Notes under the pieces: generated by a model | The model's database searches: none | The model's input: the letters and a program-made list of their open reading frames with translations, nothing else | What the model was told of the DNA's origin: nothing | From: Planctomycetota bacterium | Lineage (GTDB): Bacteria; Planctomycetota; Phycisphaerae; Sedimentisphaerales; Anaerobacaceae | NCBI GenBank assembly: GCA_026386835.1 | Contig: JAPLMV010000123.1 | Location: 1-7,403 of the forward strand | DNA: 7,403 nucleotides | Direction: 5' to 3' | Position numbers and translations under genes: made by a program | Shown here: piece by piece, positions 5,926 to 7,403 of the stretch | Layout of the letters: every line of letters begins with the position of its first letter | Position numbering within the stretch: position 1 is the stretch's first letter

Positions 5926-6192
5926 ATGATAGAAAAAATAAATAATAGTCAAATACAGGGTTTCCTTGATAAGTCGCTCAAACAGGCGGACGTCGTAAAG
6001 CAGGCTCCGAAAAATAATGCCGATGCGTCTTTGCAGGCCGATTATGCTTCGCTGATTAATAAGGCAATGCAGACTCAGGAATCAGATGCCTCCGCCGTTC
6101 AGAAGGCAAAAGAGCTTTTACTCTCGGGTCAATTGGATAATCCTGAAAATATCCGACAGGCCGCAGAGAATATTATAAAATTCGGTATATAA
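5926..6192 (+). CDS. flgM: Probable anti-sigma-28 factor, FlgM-like
   Basis: This 88-residue, mostly polar protein has a flexible-looking N-terminal half. Its C-terminal half (about residues 53-88, DASAVQKAKELLLSGQLDNP and following) matches the FlgM pattern: helix, short Gly-containing turn, then a helix carrying an IRQAAENII-type sequence. FlgM binds region 4 of sigma-28 through this part, is unfolded when free, and is exported through the flagellar channel to release the sigma factor. The length is normal for FlgM. Support comes from the co-located fliA 1.8 kb upstream. The gene is the last before a strong terminator, and a sigma-28-like promoter overlaps its end. FlgM proteins are weakly conserved, so the call rests on C-terminal pattern plus context. 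An unrelated small helical protein is the alternative. Confidence 0.65.
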   Translation: MIEKINNSQIQGFLDKSLKQADVVKQAPKNNADASLQADYASLINKAMQTQESDASAVQKAKELLLSGQLDNPENIRQAAENIIKFGI

Positions 6193-6202
6193 AACCGGAT
6201 AA
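6176..6202 (+). promoter_or_regulatory. Candidate sigma-28 promoter
   Basis: TAAAATTC (6176-6183), 11 bases, then CCGGATAA (6195-6202) matches the enteric sigma-28 consensus (TAAAGTTT - 11 - GCCGATAA) at 12 of 16 positions with exact spacing. Transcription would begin near 6209. It overlaps the last codons of the flgM-like gene. The sigma-28 consensus of this lineage is not known to me and AT-rich matches arise by chance. Confidence 0.35.
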
Positions 6203-6208
6203 AAGAGA

Positions 6209-6323
6209 AGGCTGACAACTGAAGAATAGGCCACGGAAGGCCGACGCTAACGATAAAAGGATTTGCAAGACCAGGCGAGGAAATGTATAGCTGCCCCCAG
6301 TTACTCATCCTCGCCCTTTTTTT
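6209..6323 (+). ncRNA. Candidate short RNA between sigma-28-like promoter and terminator
   Basis: The 197 bases between the flgM-like gene and the zinc-ribbon gene contain no supported coding region. About 115 bases from the predicted start near 6209 to the U-tract contain a small hairpin (GGCC 6229-6232 with GGCC 6239-6242, loop ACGGAA) and the bipartite terminator hairpin. It could be an independent small RNA, or simply the 3' untranslated region of the flagellar operon. I do not recognise it as a known RNA family or riboswitch. Confidence 0.25.
6274..6323 (+). terminator. Strong intrinsic terminator ending the flagellar unit
   Basis: GGCGAGGA (6274-6281) pairs perfectly with TCCTCGCC (6308-6315) and is followed by one C and seven T (6317-6323). 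The 26-base interior holds a second short hairpin, TAGCTG (6288-6293) with CAGTTA (6298-6303) around a CCCC loop with one G-U pair. The reverse strand has no T-run, so it acts on + strand transcripts only. Confidence 0.85.
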
Positions 6324-6389
6324 GATGCATCCGCAGCAAACATCAGCAGGTTTGCCTGTTTTGAGTGCGGCTTTTGCAGGGCTTTCCAA

Positions 6390-6590
6390 ATGCAGATTAT
6401 CGCTCAATGTCCACAATGCGGCAACAACTGGCTGCTCGACAGCACCGCAGCCGATAAAAGAATCAAATGCCCCCGCTGTAACAAGCTCTTCAAAGTTCCA
6501 AAACTCTCAGATATCCCTAAAGCCGTCAAGATAATCAGGCAGGCCAAGGGCACTATTTATGTCGACGAATCCGGCAAAACCTATGGCTGA
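6390..6590 (+). CDS. Small zinc-ribbon protein (MJ0042-finger-like)
   Basis: This 66-residue protein carries two CPxC knuckles, CPQC at residues 7-10 and CPRC at 27-30, separated by 16 residues with an intervening RIK. They are followed by a FKVP segment, which is the look of the small zinc-ribbon/MJ0042 type. The four cysteines would bind one zinc ion. The C-terminal 35 residues are basic and end with GTIYVDESGKTYG. Such ribbons are often N-terminal modules of larger proteins; here the protein stops after the ribbon and a short tail. AGGG at 6378-6381 lies eight bases upstream of the ATG. It follows the terminator, so it is probably not part of the flagellar operon, and it converges on smc with a 29-base gap. 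No specific function can be given. Confidence 0.8.
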   Translation: MQIIAQCPQCGNNWLLDSTAADKRIKCPRCNKLFKVPKLSDIPKAVKIIRQAKGTIYVDESGKTYG

Positions 6591-6619
6591 CCGCCACCGC
6601 CGTAATCGTGCACAACTAA

Positions 6620-7403
6620 CTATGCAACCGCCGCTTTTTCTGCTTCCGGCTCGTACTCGCCGAATTTAACGCTTATCTTCTTGCTTACCCCGCGTGTCTG
6701 CATCGTAATTCCGTAAAGCATATCCGCTATACTCATTGTACGTTTGGAGTGAGTGATTACTATAAACTGCGAACCCTTCTGAAATTCCCGAACAAGCAGA
6801 TTAAATCTTTCGTTGTTGGCCTCATCCAGTGCCGCATCCACTTCGTCGAGCATGCAGAACGGCGAGGGCTTTGATTTAAATACCGAGAACAATAGCGCAA
6901 TCGCAGTCATCGTCTTTTCGCCGCCGCTAAGCAGCGATATGCTTCTTGTCTCTTTTCCGGGCGGCTTTGCTATTATCTCTATGCCTGCTTCGAGTATATC
7001 TTCTGCGTCTTCGAGCATTATGTCTGCCTTGCCGCCGCCGAAGAGTTTACGGAAGATTTCCTGGAAATTCACCCTGATTTGTTCGAATGTCTCCCTGAAT
7101 TTTTCTCTGCTTTGCTTGTTGAGCCGCGTTATCAATTGCTGCAACTGTGTCTGACTGTTATTCAAATCTTCGACCTGTTTGCTCAAAAACTCGTTTCGCT
7201 TCTCAAGCTCTTCCTGCTCATTTATCGAATCGACATTGACATTGCCCAGCCGCTCAATCCTGCCCCGCAACTCAGTCATTTCCTCTCGTACTGCATCCCA
7301 GTCAACCTGTTTATCTTGGTAATTCTCAAACGCCTGTTTCAAATCAATCTGCAGTTCCTGCTGCGTTCTTTCTATCAAGCCCTGTTGTTTGACCTCAAGT
7401 TCC
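6620..7403 (-). CDS. smc: Chromosome partition protein Smc, C-terminal part (5' end outside window)
   Basis: The frame is open to the right edge, so only the last 261 residues are present. A TTG at 7378 is internal and not a start. The right part encodes the end of the second coiled-coil arm (the LRGRIERLGNVNVDSINEQE region is typical of Smc). Then comes the C-terminal ATPase head: FGGGKADI and the LLSGGEK signature (window 6934-6914), the Walker B segment FCMLDEVDAALD (6859-6824) and the VITHSKRTM switch segment (6760-6734). The protein ends VSKKISVKFGEYEPEAEKAA. Smc forms a dimeric ring with ScpA/ScpB and organises and segregates the chromosome. The head motifs are intact. It is convergent with the zinc-ribbon gene and unrelated to the flagellar cluster. 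Confidence 0.95.
   Translation of the reverse strand, partial: ELEVKQQGLIERTQQELQIDLKQAFENYQDKQVDWDAVREEMTELRGRIERLGNVNVDSINEQEELEKRNEFLSKQVEDLNNSQTQLQQLITRLNKQSREKFRETFEQIRVNFQEIFRKLFGGGKADIMLEDAEDILEAGIEIIAKPPGKETRSISLLSGGEKTMTAIALLFSVFKSKPSPFCMLDEVDAALDEANNERFNLLVREFQKGSQFIVITHSKRTMSIADMLYGITMQTRGVSKKISVKFGEYEPEAEKAAVA

Noticed and set aside
6288..6303. GCTGCCCCCAGTTACT, faintly like the core of a cobalamin riboswitch
   Set aside because: The other conserved cobalamin riboswitch boxes are absent upstream, and the bases are better explained as the inner hairpin of the terminator.
6336..6355. Short inverted repeat GCAAAC/GTTTGC before the zinc-ribbon gene
   Set aside because: Only six base pairs and not followed by a T-run of terminator type; it could be a weak leader hairpin but cannot be distinguished from chance.
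6129..6416. Reverse-strand frame of 95 codons across the end of flgM and the intergenic region
   Set aside because: It runs through the terminator and two gene ends, has no ribosome binding site, and resembles no family.
6450..6457. Perfect GCCGATAA inside the zinc-ribbon gene
   Set aside because: The position where a -35 element should stand (6431-6434) reads GCTG, and the site lies inside a coding region facing a convergent gene.
6283..6534. An 83-codon + strand frame starting within the terminator hairpin
   Set aside because: Its start lies inside the terminator stem-loop and most of it overlaps the zinc-ribbon gene in another frame, whose two CPxC knuckles make that frame the real one.

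Overview
The window is a stretch of bacterial chromosome dominated by a late flagellar gene cluster on the + strand (positions 1 to about 6320). A small zinc-ribbon gene follows on the + strand. The 3' end of smc, on the - strand, converges on it. Base composition is moderate. The organism makes lipoproteins with typical lipoboxes and carries tandem heptanucleotide repeats. Together with the gene repertoire and codon style this suggests a diderm bacterium, perhaps an anaerobic planctomycete of the Phycisphaerae/Sedimentisphaerales type. That placement is an impression from sequence style, not a demonstrated fact.

Layout: the window opens inside fliM (C-terminal part only), followed by fliN and then flhA. 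The export genes fliO, fliP, fliQ, fliR and flhB, which commonly lie between fliN and flhA, are absent here. After flhA comes a short gap holding four degenerate 7-bp repeats. Then comes a chain of closely packed or overlapping genes: an unknown 81-residue two-helix membrane protein, a sigma-28 factor (FliA/WhiG family), an unknown 82-residue charged protein, an unknown 80-residue protein with a CPCG...C motif, a coiled-coil lipoprotein, a second lipoprotein of CsgG/LpoB-like pattern, and a probable FlgM-like anti-sigma factor. The signal peptide of the second lipoprotein is partly encoded by four in-phase 7-bp repeats.

Just after the flgM-like gene there is a sigma-28-like promoter match, and about 115 bases further a strong intrinsic terminator. 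The terminator ends the flagellar transcription unit. The promoter plus terminator could also define a short flagellar-regulated RNA. This is the most interesting hypothesis in the window. The zinc-ribbon gene (6390-6590) and the 3' end of smc (running from the right edge down to 6620) complete the window and look like ordinary chromosomal neighbours.

How the parts work together: FliM and FliN form the cytoplasmic C-ring (motor switch) and FlhA is the export gate. FliA and the putative FlgM would form the checkpoint that turns on late flagellar genes once export works. The small unknown proteins and two lipoproteins co-located with them are candidates for lineage-specific flagellar assembly or envelope factors.
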